A DNA stretch of 64,000 bases from Termitomyces sp. T153 (GCA_018296165.2 JACKQL020000040.1:1-64000), one strand, 5' to 3'; positions 33,036 to 46,155 are shown, counted from the first letter of the stretch. Translations and numbers: made by a program. The notes: generated by a model not told the origin, from the sequence alone.

Positions 33036-36026
33036 TTACACAACAACAATGCGAGCTACACACCTTATCCAACACAAGAAACTACAACGAAAGCACTCTA
33101 AACGGATCCGACCCCCCAGTCTCCAAACCAGCAAGCACAGCCTGTCTAACCGCTCCAAGATAATCATCAAGCCTTCGTCCATCCTCATTAACAAAGTCCT
33201 CATAGAGCTTATATCTCGAGTCCGCGACCGTATTCACCAAATGCAGCGCACGAGAGAGATTCCTGTCCAGCCAATGTCAGCGTCTGTTTCGAAACAAGAA
33301 GCAGCACGGCGCGTACTCTTTTATGTGGTGGCGCGAGCCAACAAGCAACGAATGCAGACGTATAATCAGCTCTGGCACGTATATCTGGCGTACACGAATA
33401 AGCTCCCGTCTACGCCGGTTACCTGTATACGAAAATCAGAGATAAACACCCGAAATCTCATGCACAGAAAAACGCACCACCAGGCGTCTCCACATCCGTA
33501 ACCAACCACTCCGATTCCAAAAGCTTCGTGATCCGCTCATGAGCCCGATCAATCAAACCCTACACACACTCCAATCTGAACATCTCATCAAACAAGGGAG
33601 AGAAACGACCAACCCGATAATCATCCAACCATGCCAACCTCGTGTCCCTATTCATCCTGGCCACCTCCAACGCCTGAGATTCAACGACCTTGTCGAGCGT
33701 CTCCCAAATAACAAAGAACTGCCTGTAATGCAAGTACTCTGTCGCCATCTCTTCGGGCTCGCCGATCGCCGCCAGTTCCGGCGGGAGCATATCCAGGAGC
33801 TGTCTCGCGAGTGTGACCCGGCCCGAGGCTTCGACAGCGACATGAGCTTTGGAATCTGGTGTGAATTGGAGAACGTACCAAGAAAATAGCGCATGATGAC
33901 GTTGGCCTGCTCTAGAGCAGTAGGGAACGTAGATTCATGAAACGTCGTCCACTCTATCGAACGAACAAGTAAGAGCTCTGGACGAGTCGGCGGTGGTTGA
34001 AGCGCAATGATCGACGGTAGTGATCCGCGCAACGGCGGTAGAGCCTGAGATGAAAAAAAGTCAGTATACATCCAACACAAGAACTGTGCACGCGCCTCGA
34101 ACGCCTTTTCAATTGTGCGCTCAGCAGTCGCAACCGCCACGCGATCCATGTCCAGCCCATGGTCCCTCGCACGCATGAGCGCAAGGCGGCGCTCAGACAT
34201 GTCCGCCGAGAGTTCAAGGGAAACGAGAAACATTGCATATCGCTCGACGGCATTATCGCCGAGCGCGCCAGCATACAGCGCAATAAGCTCGCGTTGACCC
34301 GCTGCCTGTGTGCGATCCGTCAGAAATGCATTCTTCTAAAGAAAACCCCAGTCCGCACCTCCAGGACCTGTAGATACGACTCGAGTATAACCTGCGTCGC
34401 AAGTGGGGGCACGGGGATATCGATCATCTGGAAATACAAGCACAAATGCGCAAAGAAGCGACACAGCGGCGCGTGCCTACCAACCACATCATTCAGCGAA
34501 CCATAAACTCCAGAAAAAGAGCAGCAACACGCACTCTCTCGAAGAAACAGGCAATGACCCGCTTCTGAGTGCATCCGCGAAATTCTCAATCATCATTTCC
34601 GTCTTGTCGAGAATGATATGTAGCTGTGAATAATGAAACGCGTGTTCGGAGCCCAGTCTACGGAGGGTCAGCCTTGAAAGAACAAACGCAAGAAAGACAC
34701 GGACCCCTCGACGACGGCTACGTCCTTCAACGCCTCGAGCGCCTCTGCAACCCTGGCAACCCACTCGCTCTCCTCTTCGCCGTCGGTGTCGCCCTCCATT
34801 CCGCCCTCCCAAAACCCGCCACCGAGTCTGTCCATCTCTCCGCTCTCCCTCTCCTCACACAAGACACAAACCTGCGCCCACAAATAGTCTTCCCATGTCC
34901 TACATGCGGACTTGAGGACGGCCACTGTCTGCTGGGACGGTGCGAGGGCGGCGTAGAGCACGCGTTCGTATTCTGGGAGGTTGGTCTGTGGGGGCGCGTT
35001 AGGGATGGTTCAAAGAGGGGAATGCAGACACACGCTAAGGGCGGCGCGTATACACGTTGATTTCCACAATTTTCGTTGTCTGTTACCAGACGACAGGTCC
35101 AAATCATCGTCATCTTCCTCGTGGTCGATTTCTTCGGTTGCTACAGGCGGTATAAGGACAGCGACTCGAGACGGAGAAACAGCACGGACAAATGGCAGGC
35201 CACTGGAACAACCTGGCACCTCTGATACTAGCGGCCTTCCACGGCTGGTTGGCCTTTCTACACATCTCAACGGCGTCATCGATCCTGCCTGCCCTGACAC
35301 ACGCATACAATGCCATGGCGAGATTCTTCTCGTAGTTCTAAGAAGGCGAATGAGCTTCACGACAAAACGTCTTGGTCGGGACTCACGGCATCATCGACGG
35401 CCAAGCCGGCGGACTTTTCCCTCGCACAGACATCGGGATCCATCCTGCTGACGAGGGCGTCTCTGGCGGGGCCACGGGACCTGAGGGCCTGCATGACGCC
35501 GAGCTTGGTGAACCTCCAGTACCCGGTGGTGGCTTCTGGACCGAGGGGAGAAGGGGCGGTCTCCTGGAGCCACTCGCGCACGACGACGAGCTCGGTGAGG
35601 AGGGGCGAGTGGCCCATGATTGCTTGTGCGAGTGTGGAGGTGGGTGTGTAGGGGTTTTGTGCGAGGAGTGCGCGTGGGTTGGGGAGGTCAGTCGGGTTGG
35701 TTTTTCGAGCGCTGTTGTAGTTAGCATTTGGGGGGTGGCGAGTGGGACAGGACACACGGCATAACGGCCTGCAAGAGCCCCCAGGTCCTTTCTTCCATTC
35801 GCAGCAGTTCCGCGTCGAGCTCGTGAGTTTCCCATGTGTCGTCGATGATCTGGAGCCTGTTGGGAGGTGAGGACGGTGGCAAACAAGACACAAGGACTTA
35901 CTGGTCGCGACAGACCTGCCTCATCCTGGGTGCAAAGCCCGTCTCTGGGTCAAAGAGGGCAAGGAGGTCATCGCGGACGGCGTTGGAGACGGAGAGCACG
36001 TCTGCATATGAGCCGTAGAGTGACAT
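33036..36026 (-). CDS. NUP107: Nuclear pore protein Nup84/Nup107
   Basis: Spliced host gene read from ATG 36026 (MSLYGSYADVLSVSNAVRDD) through several short introns to about 33036. Conserved stretches in order: FDPETGFAPRMRQVC, RTWGLLQAVMP, NPYTPTSTLAQAIMGHSPLL, ELVVVREWLQET, AVEMCRKANQPWKAASIRG, RKLWKSTC, LYAALAPSQQTVAVLKSAC, RTWEDYLWAQVC, FHYSQLHIILDKTEMMIENF, LPPELAAIGEPEEMATEYL and YVPELIIRLHSLLV. These match the alpha-helical Nup84/Nup107 family of the Y-shaped nuclear pore scaffold complex. The first intron starts GTAAGT inside the codon after the 14th intron-border residue CGCGAC-CA. The extreme C-terminus after about 33150 is uncertain. It is divergently arranged with PTC7. Confidence 0.9.
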
Positions 36027-36098
36027 GGGCGAGATGGAGAATCACGTGGGAATATAAAATTGGTGCGGGGTGGACCGGTTTGTTGCGCAACGACGACG
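36027..36098. promoter_or_regulatory. Shared divergent promoter of NUP107 and PTC7
   Basis: Only 72 bp separate the two start codons. The gap holds a palindromic E-box CACGTG (36043-36048) and TATAAA (36053-36058, plus-strand orientation). One or both transcripts must start inside or across the neighbour's 5' end. Confidence 0.6.
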
Positions 36099-37324
36099 AT
36101 GAAGAGCAGACTGATCCACAAGCGCCTGTACAGCGCGCTGCCCCGAGCCGGCTCGTCGACGCGACCGCGGCCACGCTCGAACTCTGCGTCGCTGTACACG
36201 AATGCGCTGCTGCCGACCGAGAGCCCGCCGCCGGCTCGCCTGCCGCGCGAAAGCAAGCCGCACCTGAACTCGGTTGCGCTGACGCCATCGCACGCAGACG
36301 CACCGAGCGTTGTGCTGTACTCGCCGTGGCCGCTGTCGGATGCCTGTCTCTACCCGCCGATCCATCTGCCCGTGAAACGCCCGCGCACACACTACCGCCT
36401 CGATGTCGGTGCATACGGCATCCCCAAACGGCCCCACCGCCCCTTCCAGCCCCCGTCCGACCCCCTCCACCTTGCGGTTCAAGTTGGTGAAGACGCCTAC
36501 TTTATCCGCGGCAACGCACTCGGTGTCGCAGACGGCGTTGGCGGCTGGTCCAAACTCACCCAGCAGCAGCCCAGCCCCAGCGCGCTCTTTGCCCGGCGGC
36601 TGATGCACTACACCGCCTCTGAATTCGCCTGCGACCTCCCAGACAGACCAGACATGCTCATGATCCTCGAGCGCGCCTACGACAACACCGTCAAGGCCCA
36701 CACCACCCCCGCCGGCACGCCCCTCCACGCCGGCTCGTCCACCGCCCTCATCGCCTACCTCTCCAACCACGACCCCGCCGCCGTCCACCTCGCCCAGGTC
36801 GGCGACTCCATCGGCATGGTCGTCCGCAACACAGAAATCATCTGGCGCTCCGACGAAATGTGGTGGGGCTGGAACACCCCCGTCCAGCTCTCTCCCCCCC
36901 TCCCCCTTTCCCCCCCGCCGCGCACCACCGCACGCATATTCTCCGTCCCCGTCCTCCCCGACGACATCCTCATCCTCGCCTCTGACGGCCTCAGCGACAA
37001 TCTCTGGGACGAAGACGTCCTCGACGAGGTCGCCCGTTTCCGCCGCACATGGTCCCAGCCCGATTCACATCTACGCAGGAGCGCAATGGCCGGCATGCTC
37101 AGCGAGGCCCTGTGTTCCCGTGCCCGCAGCGTCAGCGAGCGCAAAGGCAAGCCTCCAGAGGATGAAAACGAGACCCCTTTTGCCAGACGCGCAAGAGAGG
37201 TCGGAAAGCAGTTTACAGGCGGCAAAAGAGATGGTGCGTACATCTCTCCCGTCCTTTCTTCTTCTCTCACCCGTCCACAGACATTTCCGTCCTAGTGGCC
37301 ATCGTAGCGCCAGCGACTCGGTAA
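36099..37324 (+). CDS. PTC7: Mitochondrial PP2C-type protein phosphatase, Ptc7/PPTC7 family
   Basis: Two exons, 36099-37233 and 37281-37324, give about 392 residues; the 47-bp intron has GTGCGT...CACAG borders and restores the final DDISVLVAIV. Metal-binding PP2C motifs: GNALGVADGVGGW, SSTALIAYL, AQVGDSIGMVV, LILASDGLSDNLWDED and the terminal DDI. The N-terminus MKSRLIHKRLYSALPRAGSS is Arg-rich and lacks acids, as in mitochondrial presequences. Family members dephosphorylate mitochondrial proteins and affect coenzyme Q synthesis in yeast. The start at 36099 is the first ATG and gives the targeting peptide. The gene is CpG-rich and intact. Confidence 0.92.
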
Positions 37325-37765
37325 TTTCTATGCATTTCATCCCATGTAGAACTAGCCATTTGTATGTACAATCTAGCCATCCCATTCATTTCGTTCTTCA
37401 CAATTGCCATAAACCAGCCATTTGCATTCTAGATAGAAAACACAACAAAAAACCCCTAATAGTATTTTTGGTGCCCAGTTCGGATAGGATAATATATTGT
37501 TCAGCCCATCGTACGCAAACGCATTGTGCCCAAGCCTACTTGACGGTTTCGGCCCGGGGGCCGATCTACGCCCATACCTTCCATGGTCTCATTCCTTCCG
37601 GCAGAATGTTCAGATAGGTCTCTGCAACCAGCTTCTATCAAAGGCTGAGTTTCACTCTTTAGGTTCAAGTAATTCGTATATCCAGAGAGCTTCGATTTAG
37701 GATGACACCTATGTCATAATAACGTTACAGATCATTAGTACATACATAATCTTCTACCCAATCTA
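37325..37765. other. Intergenic between convergent genes
   Basis: Holds the 3' ends of PTC7 and the GH55 gene. No additional gene or repeat seen. Confidence 0.5.
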
Positions 37766-40700
37766 TTAAAAACTCCACGCCGTAATAGTCGACGCGAACC
37801 CATTCCTATTCTCACTCTGCCTCACCACCCCTTTCCCATCCACACTAACCTGAAACGTCGTCCCGACCGTCGACAGACTATAGACCGCCACATCCGACCC
37901 AGAGTCGATATTCATAATCTGCGACTGGCAGGTATACGTCTGCAGGCACCCCTGGTCGTAATTCTACAACAGCTGAGAGATGAAGAAGCACGTTCAGCGC
38001 AGGAAACGACTCACGTTGAAGAAGCTGTATAATCCCGCGCCAAAAATGATTATGTCCGTTGATGAGGAAACGTGCAGTCCCCATGCGGATGAAAGCCCAG
38101 ACGAGAAGCTTGGGTCTTTCCATCTCGCGTTGATAGAAAACGGCGCAGGCACGGCGGGAGATGGCTGGTAGTAGGGCTGTTTCTCGTGTTAAGTGTCATG
38201 TATCCAATGCACGATGATGTACGTACACTCTCTGTCTGTATAAGACCCATATAGTGATTTCTCGCATTAACGAGACTATACTGATAAAGCGCATGATGCT
38301 CCGCTAAAGAAAACGTCAATAACAAAACAATCGTCTTTTCCTCGAACGTACATCCTACAATGCATTAGAAAAGTGGTCACCACATAAATATAAAAACGCC
38401 CTACCTGTTCCAATCATCCACACCGGACCCGCCGACTCTGACAATATCCCACGTCCCGAATAAATTGAAATCTGCGAAGTACCATCGCCATCCAAGTCAT
38501 GATCCGCAAGCCACGCCCACAAGCCCTAAACGACGAGCGAGGTCAACAAAAGCATAGAAAAAAAAAATACCAGTACTCCTCACCTCCAGATATGCAGTTG
38601 CACTCGGTTGAATATGCAGCGCCAAAAACGCAGCATAGCAGCCATCATCAACCCCCGATCCCGAACTTGGGCATTGTTGCACCTCCAAATTAGTGCCCAA
38701 GGCTCCTCCAAGTCTAATATGCGTATCCCAAGCCCCAGCGCCGCCCTGGAACCCTGCAGGCTGCTTAACATTCCACTCAACAACAATCGCTCCCGGCGCT
38801 ATACATCTCAACGTTAATTCCTAAAGCAGTGACCAAAAAAATGACAACGCACTAGGCCCGACAGTCGAAAAAATCATATCCGTAATCTCAAGGATACCCT
38901 GCGACCCTGGTTCTCCAACGCGCACGACAACCTGCGGATTCGATACATCCTGGAACATTTTTCCCGATCCAGCAATCACAGACCACGCCTCTCCTACAAC
39001 CCGAGTTCCAGCAGGTATAGTCAGCGTCGACGTGACGATATAAGTCCCTGCATCAAAAAAGATAATCTTGCACCCCGCATACTGACCGTATCGCGTTAAA
39101 CAAACTGCTAGCCCCCAACCAAAGAATCCCTCTCACCTTGCTGAAAATAGCCTTCAACGCAGCCGTATCATCCGTACGCCCATCACCCTTGGCACCATGG
39201 TCCCTGACGCTGACAAACTCGCTCACAGCATACGAAGCATACTGCGGATGCATCCTCCCAAAAATCTTCCCCGAGCCGTCCAACAACGAAGACGGCTTAC
39301 TCGGGTTCCCTATATCGCCCTGCACAAACTTCGCACCGGAACTCGTGCCCTTGAAAACGTTTCCCTGGCCCCACGATTTGATCGTTCTCGTCCCTCCAGC
39401 AAGAACCGTAGCACCACCAACGACGCCCACCGCAGTCTGGACATTGTTGAGCCTCGCATTGTTGATGACGAGCGAGCCCGCAAGGTTATTATCGCTAGGC
39501 TGGGAGTTGCGAACAAAGATAGGCGTGTTTGTGGCGACTGAATCGATTATCGCCATAGCTCCGACGCTCTATAGTAGACGCTTGAACAAAAGAATCTACA
39601 TGCAAGAATACGAGTGATCGACGGACCTGTGTGTTTGCCGTTGCGCCACCCGTGAGGAGGTCAAAGCCCACCTGAGCGCAAACAATTAGTATGGAGCAAA
39701 CTGATTACATTCTAAGGAACACGAACCTGGCAGTTGTTGATGTTGATGCCCTGGAAAGTCCAGCCTTGAACAAGTCAGAACTCGAATAGAAAAGAACTGA
39801 ACGAAAAAAAATCATACCCCAATTCCAATGACTGAACACAGCGGTGTCTGCATTATTGACCGTGATATTCCGAACGGTGAACCTACCAAGAATGGATAAA
39901 CGAACATACTCGCAGTCTTTCAGAATACAACTTACTGCTGATTTCCGACCCACATTCCATATTTTCCTTTTCCAAATCGTTAGAAATCAACTCTGGCATC
40001 TACAGAAGTGTGCATACCTCCATTGAACACCAAGTCACCCATGAATCCACCGCTCCCATTCTCCATCCAGATACCTAGATGATCATGAGCCGCCGTGGAC
40101 GATACTATCTGCATATTTATCTACCTTGGTGGGCAGTGTTCGGCGCTGCCGACATGTGGAACACAATGTTCATCAACGACGTCGCCTGAGCTACTTGCCA
40201 ATGTATACCAGTTCCTTGAGACTTTTCGGGAGGAACTCTAAAAAAAATGAAAAATAGCTCAAGAGGTCCAAAACACCAACAACTTACCTCCTGACATCAA
40301 TGACAAAGTTCCTCACAGACCGCAGGCTTAAAAAATACGTCCAAATCAAAACACAAGGCCAAAGAGATCATCATGAGAAAACGTACAAGTTGTTCTGGTT
40401 CACGTAATACTGTTGTCCGTTTCCATTGGGAATGTAAGGATCCGCATCTGGCAGACGCGTTGTTCATTTCACGATCCATAGGGTCTAATCAAGGCGCACC
40501 TATCACAGCCATCCCCTCAAAGTTACTAGAAGCAAGCAGAGTGGGAGGCGTCTTGGCGTCTCCGATCAGCTGAGTGAGATACAATGCGATAATGGGACTG
40601 GAAACGACATAGGTTCTATTCATATTGAAATGTCGATCAGGCAATGAAGTAAAAAAAAAATCCTTTGGCGAAGATCTCACCCCTTTGGGAAGTAGACGAT

Positions 40701-41178
40701 AGCTGGAGTAAGGCTGGAGTGACGTATTATGATCAGCAAGTAAAGACCCGAATATGGTATACGCACGTCGTAGATTGGCAACCACCGCCGCCACAACGAC
40801 CTCCAGACGAGATAGCAGCACTATGGAACCATTCGTTAATCATGTGTGGATGTAGCTACGGAGAGTCAAGTACTTGATTGCGTGAGTATCGTCCGTTACA
40901 CCATCACCTTTGGCACCAAAGTCCTACAAGAGAAATCAACGACATACTCGTGAGAGGTCAAAACCAAGCCAAACCTTGACATTTCGGAAGACTTGATAAC
41001 CCGAATTCGAATGATACGCTGAAATTCCTTGGTGCTTGATGTTCTCCATCCAAAACGCATCTTCAGGACCACTAATTCCAGGACCCAGAGGTACTGAACA
41101 CGTCGAGCCAAGCTTGGCAGAGACAAGGCTGGTCAATGTAGAAGCGACTATCGCAAAAGCTCCAAGGTCGAGTCGCAT
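37766..41178 (-). CDS. GH55 exo-1,3-beta-glucanase, secreted, many exons
   Basis: Starts MRLDLGAFAIVASTLTSLVS, a signal peptide probably cleaved after VSA, and ends ITAWSF at 37766. At least ten short introns; exon 1 is 40975-41178 and exon 2 is 40874-40923. Two pectate-lyase-3-like beta-helix repeats are visible: NVK joined to DFGAKGDGVTDDT, and VRDHGAKGDGRTDDTAALKA at about 39190. Other family stretches include SLRSVRNFVID, GTGIHWQVAQATSLMNIVF, YGMWVGNQQ, FTVRNITVNNADTAVFSHWN, GAGAWDTHIRLGGALGTNLE and AEHHALYQYSLVNARNHYMG, the last in the region where GH55 enzymes carry the catalytic acid. It releases glucose from fungal-type beta-1,3-glucans, so it could act in wall remodelling or nutrition. 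No frameshift was noticed, though not every splice site was resolved. Confidence 0.88.
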
Positions 41179-43380
41179 TCTTGGTAGAAATCGAGAACGG
41201 AGATCCTCGTTCGTATTGGCAGCAGCTCATCCTTGAACCTTTTATAGCCTGAGGATTATAGGTCACAATGGACTTCCTCATACGAGTCCCGGAGCTCGGA
41301 GCCACAACGCATGACGGATATCAAACGCCAGTATGACAGAAGCACATACCTTTAGCCTGCCATGATTGGACATTGAAACAGAATTTGAAGCATCATGCAT
41401 GCATCAGGTGTTCAATCCTCGAACGAAGCTTTTGCCTTACTCCGCGGCCTCGACGTTGCTATGTGTGATTTTTCCGAAGAAGGATTGTTGCTAATCTTTG
41501 AAGAATGACCAGTGCTAGAGATGATCCGGGGTAAAAGTCACCCAGAGTAGAAAGGATCGTCTGTTTCGGTTTACTTCGAAGCCAAGGGGGAAAAGATGCA
41601 AGACACTTCATATTAGTTAACCTGACGTAAGATGTCCTGTGAGAAGAACAAAGACTAATAAGCATTTACTTGGTCGAGGCCAAGCAAGATCTGAACGCTC
41701 GAATCCACTACGCTCGATTGTTTAGGAAAAATGAAACCCAATATTGATGTCACAATGCAGGGCCACGAGGCCGGATCACGAGATCCCGGCGGGCAGGGGC
41801 TCAAAAGGTGAGCCTACGATATCCAAATCGGGAATGGAACCGAGGCAGCTCTTCGAAGATCACGTCGATGAAGAAGAAGTATAGTGTCAAGGGTGGCCCA
41901 AAATTAAAATGTCACATATAGAGTGGGCAAGGAGCGATGACAGATCAACTGGGGTCCTTTTTGGTGGTAGTGCAGTTGAATGAATAGAAGAGGGTCCAGA
42001 TATGGTTAGCAGAGCATTAGGCGCTTTTTGTATACAGCTTTCAACTGATTTTTGCTTTGATAAGTTGAGCCTTCTTTAATTCTTTTCCTGGTTAGAGTCT
42101 GTTCAGCCACAATTGTGATGAAACTTGACGAAGGTTCTGATGGAAGTCTTGGAAGGTGGTCTGGCCCATCATCTTGCATCACACCCTTTTTCTTTTTATT
42201 GATAAACATCTTTTTGATGCTCATACTCACTTGTACTGCTATTTGTTATGGCAAAGTCTGATAAGTCATGAGAATTATGTTGTAAATTGTCTACACTGAT
42301 CTCACAGACCTTGACCCAAGTACAATACCTGTCAGTACTCAGGCCATTTGAACTATACAATGCATTAGCAATCTTATATCTTTCATGATTGATGGCCACA
42401 GACTTTCTTCTACCAATCACCCAATCTTTGCTTGAAAGCTTCCAATTACGACATGGCTGAAACCAGTACTCGGAGGATGTATATAATGCTCTAGCTGTTC
42501 AAACAGCAGCAGCACTCTAATGCCAGTGCTGAATGTGCTGTTGTACATTCACACTCAGTTAAGGTTGCATAATGGAGAGAGAAAGAAGTTATAATTGACA
42601 TTGCAATTGATGGCCAGATAAAATGGATCACCCTCTGAGACTTCCATCAGACCTTAGTCAGCCTTTTCTCCATCAAGACAAGTACAATCTGGACATGATA
42701 CATGGTAATCTGCACCAATGACAATGTTTAACCTCATTGACCTCGAACTAATCTGGATTAGATTAGTGATGAATATGATGTATCATGTCAAAGGTTTCTT
42801 CTATGAGGCCAATGTGCACATCAAGTCATGGACCTCAAAACTAGCAGAAATGAAGACTGCTAGCATTGCAGCAGCACTCCTTTGGACAATGGAATCTTGG
42901 ATCATGTCTTCAACACTTTTGTGGACCTGATGGTCACTAAAGCTCTCAGTCACATTGAGAGTGCAGCTGCTAAGCTCAACTCTTTGGCTGACTTTGCAGC
43001 AGTGGCAGACACCAGGCCAGGCTAAGGCTCTGCTTGCTCTTGACAAGACAACAGAGTGTCTCATGGGAGTATCCATATTGTATTGCCAGATGCTCTCCTG
43101 CTGTCCATCTCCACAGAAATTGGTACACTACACTCACTGGGCAGCCCCCCCATCCCACCTGCACTGCCATTGCAATATCTGCCCCTGCACAGAGGCCACT
43201 GTTATACATCCTGTGAAAGAAAAAAATCAAAGTACCACATAAAAAGAGCTTGGCAGCATCTTGCAGATTGGATCTTGTATTCTCTTTGAGTCATGATCAG
43301 ATCTTATTCATCAGTGGTTACTGTTTAATCATACTCCTTTACATACTGGGGCCCACTTAGTCATTTGATAAAATATCCTC
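41179..43380. other. Upstream of GH55, then unassigned CpG-poor sequence
   Basis: 41179-41900 looks host-like and holds the GH55 promoter. From about 42.0 kb the sequence becomes CpG-depleted. Small frames at 42718-42930 and 42955-43242 match no family I know. Confidence 0.45.
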
Positions 43381-43429
43381 AGACTAAACAATAGCAGTGT
43401 TTACCAGGGTCTATCCTTTCAACCAACTG

Positions 43430-43640
43430 TAAGTTCCTCCAGCATTCCTCCCTCACTTAGCTTGCTGTGCTCACTCCTTGTCTGACTCTTAGTTGCCTTG
43501 CTTGTGGACCTGGTTAGCCAGAAATACTTGCTCCAGCCCTTTGACTCTCACTTGCTGCTTGTGTTGGCTTGATTTGTCAGGCCTACACCATGGAGTGCAC
43601 CTTGCCCTTGCAGGAGTAAACATTTGACAAAATGGGGAAA
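43430..43640 (+). repeat. LTR fragment related to Gypsy-B
   Basis: TTAGCTTGCTGTGCTCAC and CCTTGTCTG, followed by CTTAGTTGCC and GGTTAGCC, parallel the last third of the Gypsy-B LTR (48949-49060, reverse strand). Upstream parts are diverged. Confidence 0.45.
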
Positions 43641-43699
43641 GGTGCACAGGTGGTTGAAAACAATGGCAGGTGTGCACATGCCCCTAGAGGCCAGCAACA

Positions 43700-43960
43700 A
43701 CCCAACCATGAAACAAATCACTCTAGGCTACCCCGATGCCTCTGCCACTCCAGAAGTTTGGGCAGATCGACTTCTTGACTTCCACAAACATTATCTGCAA
43801 GAAAACCTCCCAGAGACTATGCAGGGCACCCTGGGCATTGATGCTAACTTGAGGAACAAGCTCTGCACATTGGTCAAAGAAATCCATGCCAGCCTGAACC
43901 CCCGCCCCTTCAAAGACCCACTGGACCCTTCCTGCTCCTTCCATGACGTGAGTACTAATG
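43700..43960 (+). pseudogene. Gypsy-D-type gag fragment
   Basis: The frame 43624-44073 contains SATPEVWADRLLDFHKHYLQ and TMQGTLGIDANLRNKLCTLV, which match the Gypsy-D gag at about 58980-59200 (SATLEVWAD, LLDFHKRYLQ, TTQGTLGIDDNLWNKLCALV). The similarity ends near 43960. It is an isolated fragment on the opposite strand, placed next to an LTR-like piece, and may be the start of another related element. Confidence 0.7.
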
Positions 43961-44073
43961 AGTTCGGGAAGGACATTGACACACCACTCAGCGGCAGTGT
44001 CAATTTTCACAGCTGCTTGTCTGATGGCTTTGATGCTCTTCCAGATGAAGTCGACGTCCACTTCAGGGTTTAA

Positions 44074-45150
44074 ATTTTAAATAATGATCCTTCCACAGAT
44101 TCACCTATGGAAACCTTGTTATGACTTTTACTTCCTCTAAATGACCAAGTTTGATCAGCTTCTCAGCAATAAGGTGCCATTGCTGGCTCCCCAAAGCCAA
44201 TCCAGAGACCTCACTAAGCCATTCAATTGGTAGTAGTGATGGGCAGTGTGTACAAAGGGCAGGGATGTAATCAACACAAGCTGATGACTCACACTTACTA
44301 GGTATTCCTCATTGAAGAGCAATAATTGCAATGCTCTATCCCCAGCATGACAGAGTTTCACAAGATTACCCAGACCTTCCAGCCAAGGTGAGGAAAGACA
44401 TGCCAGGCAGTCAGTCAGAGTGTGTACCATTGGACTAAGCCTAGAATAGTGTTGGACACCCAGGAGGAAATGAATAGTCCCCTTACAACCCCCATCTTGC
44501 ATCTTGCCTCTCAAACTTCTATGCCAAACTCACAACAATTCCCAATAACCCCAATGCACATGGGTGGTGCAATGCAGACCTTATGGCAGATCTTACACTG
44601 AGGAGCACAGCACATTGAAAAATTGTCAGGTGTTTTTCTACTTAATTCTTTATCCATGGTCAGCAGCAAGTGCTGATGTTGCTGTTGAATGTGATGCCTG
44701 CCCTTCTGGCATGGCTTTATGTTTCCCTCCATGCACCAAGGTTTCTTCTGTTCCATGGAGAACACCTCATCAGATCTTATTTTGTTCCTCAAAGCATTGA
44801 CTGTGATACACCATGCCTCAAAATCTCTTTTGTCACCTTCAAAGATTGTCATATATTCAGCCAACATTAACGTAGTCAATATCTTCAATTCTTGCCATGC
44901 AAAACCCCTCTGTAATCCCTCCTGAAATTTGCCATCTTTCTCATTGCAGGTGATCACTGCCTTAGAGTTTTACATATTGAAGGATCCTTGAAAATTTTCC
45001 TGACCTCATTTCACATTGAAGATTTTGCAAAGCAAGGGATATTTTCCCTGATCTGTGTATATTTGACTTCAAACCCTTTCAAGAGTTGCTGGGACAGTGG
45101 AGAAATGATTGTGTCAACTGTGAAACCCAGGCAACCTTGGCAAATTGTTT
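44074..45150. other. Unassigned region with minus-strand frames
   Basis: Minus-strand frames 44155-44514 and 44511-44957 (148 codons, with MCCAPQCKICHKVC, a Cys-rich cluster) have no recognised family. They could be a decayed element gene. Confidence 0.35.
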
Positions 45151-45159
45151 AGTTTCACA

Positions 45160-46090
45160 AATGCATGACATGTGAGCACTCTATTGCCTTTGATTACAGC
45201 ATTGGTGATGCTATCTTTTGCACTTATGCATTGGCTCTCAACATTGGAATTCATCACATGAATACTAGACCTACTGCAGACACTCTCCCTCTATGTTACC
45301 TACATGTCACACCACATTGATCCAAAATCAATCTCTTCTTATTTATTGGGCATTTGCAATCAACTTGAAGTATGTTTTCCTGATGTCAGGATTAAACACA
45401 ACTCTCTCCTCATAAAAAAGACCCTGGCCAGTTCCAAGAAAAGATTTTCTTCCTATAAAGCAAAAACAAGCTCTCTGTAGAGACAACTTACTCTGCTTCA
45501 TTGACTATTATCAGGAGTCCTCAGCCCATGATGACCTCCTGTTTCTTGCCCTAGTGGTTACTGGTTTTTATGGCTTACTCAAACTTGGCAAAATGACCAT
45601 GCCTGACAATGTAGCATTGTGAGACCACAGAAAAAATATCAACCACCCTGTCTGTTTCATTTGAGAACAACTCCTACTTCTTTTTTTTGCCAATACACAA
45701 AGCTGACACTGTTTTTGAAGGTAATAGGATCATCATCCACAGAAGCAAACACACCAACAATCCTTACATGCACTTTATCACTTACTAGAACAGCTGTCAA
45801 TGACAATTTTCCCTGTGGCATGAGTTGTGACTTACAAGAAGTAGTCAATCCCCTACAAGGTCCTTCTTTATCAAGCATCTATGTCTTTGGGGACGGTCCC
45901 TTCATTTGGGAAGAGCAACTTTTTTGGCAGAAGCAGGAGTACCTCATATTGTTCAAGCTACCAGCTGTTGGGTCTTAGCAGAAGCAGGAGTACCTCCTCA
46001 TATCATTCAAGCTACTAGCTGTTGTCTCAGACTCATTCTAGTCCTACATCCAAAAACATCCAATTATTTTACATGCCCTTGCACTTAGCA
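45160..46090 (+). pseudogene. Tyrosine recombinase (XerD-like) pseudogene
   Basis: Several plus-strand frames together read as a lambda-integrase-fold recombinase of the type common in agaricomycete genomes. An N-terminal SAM-like part has YVTYMSHHIDPKSISSYLLG and LLIKKTLASSK. The catalytic half has HDDLLFLALVVTGFYGLLKL (region of the first Arg), FENNSYFFFLP, then LAEAGVPHIVQATSCW and DSF-x-SYIQKHPIILHALA with the catalytic Tyr. The segment EAGVPPHIIQATSC is tandemly duplicated (about 45928-46025). It is a relative of, but distinct from, the DIRS recombinase at 15519. Frames are broken. Confidence 0.68.
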
Positions 46091-46155
46091 GGCATGGTGA
46101 CCAAGTCAAATTGATTTTTTTGAAGACATACTTTAGCTTTTGCAAAATTCTCATG

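Noticed and set aside
34626..35060. Plus-strand frames across 33-36 kb
   Set aside because: They lie antisense to NUP107 exons, whose protein matches a known family; high GC creates spurious frames.
36042..36788. 248-codon Gly/Val-rich minus-strand frame over PTC7
   Set aside because: Antisense shadow of the PTC7 coding exon; would overlap the divergent promoter.
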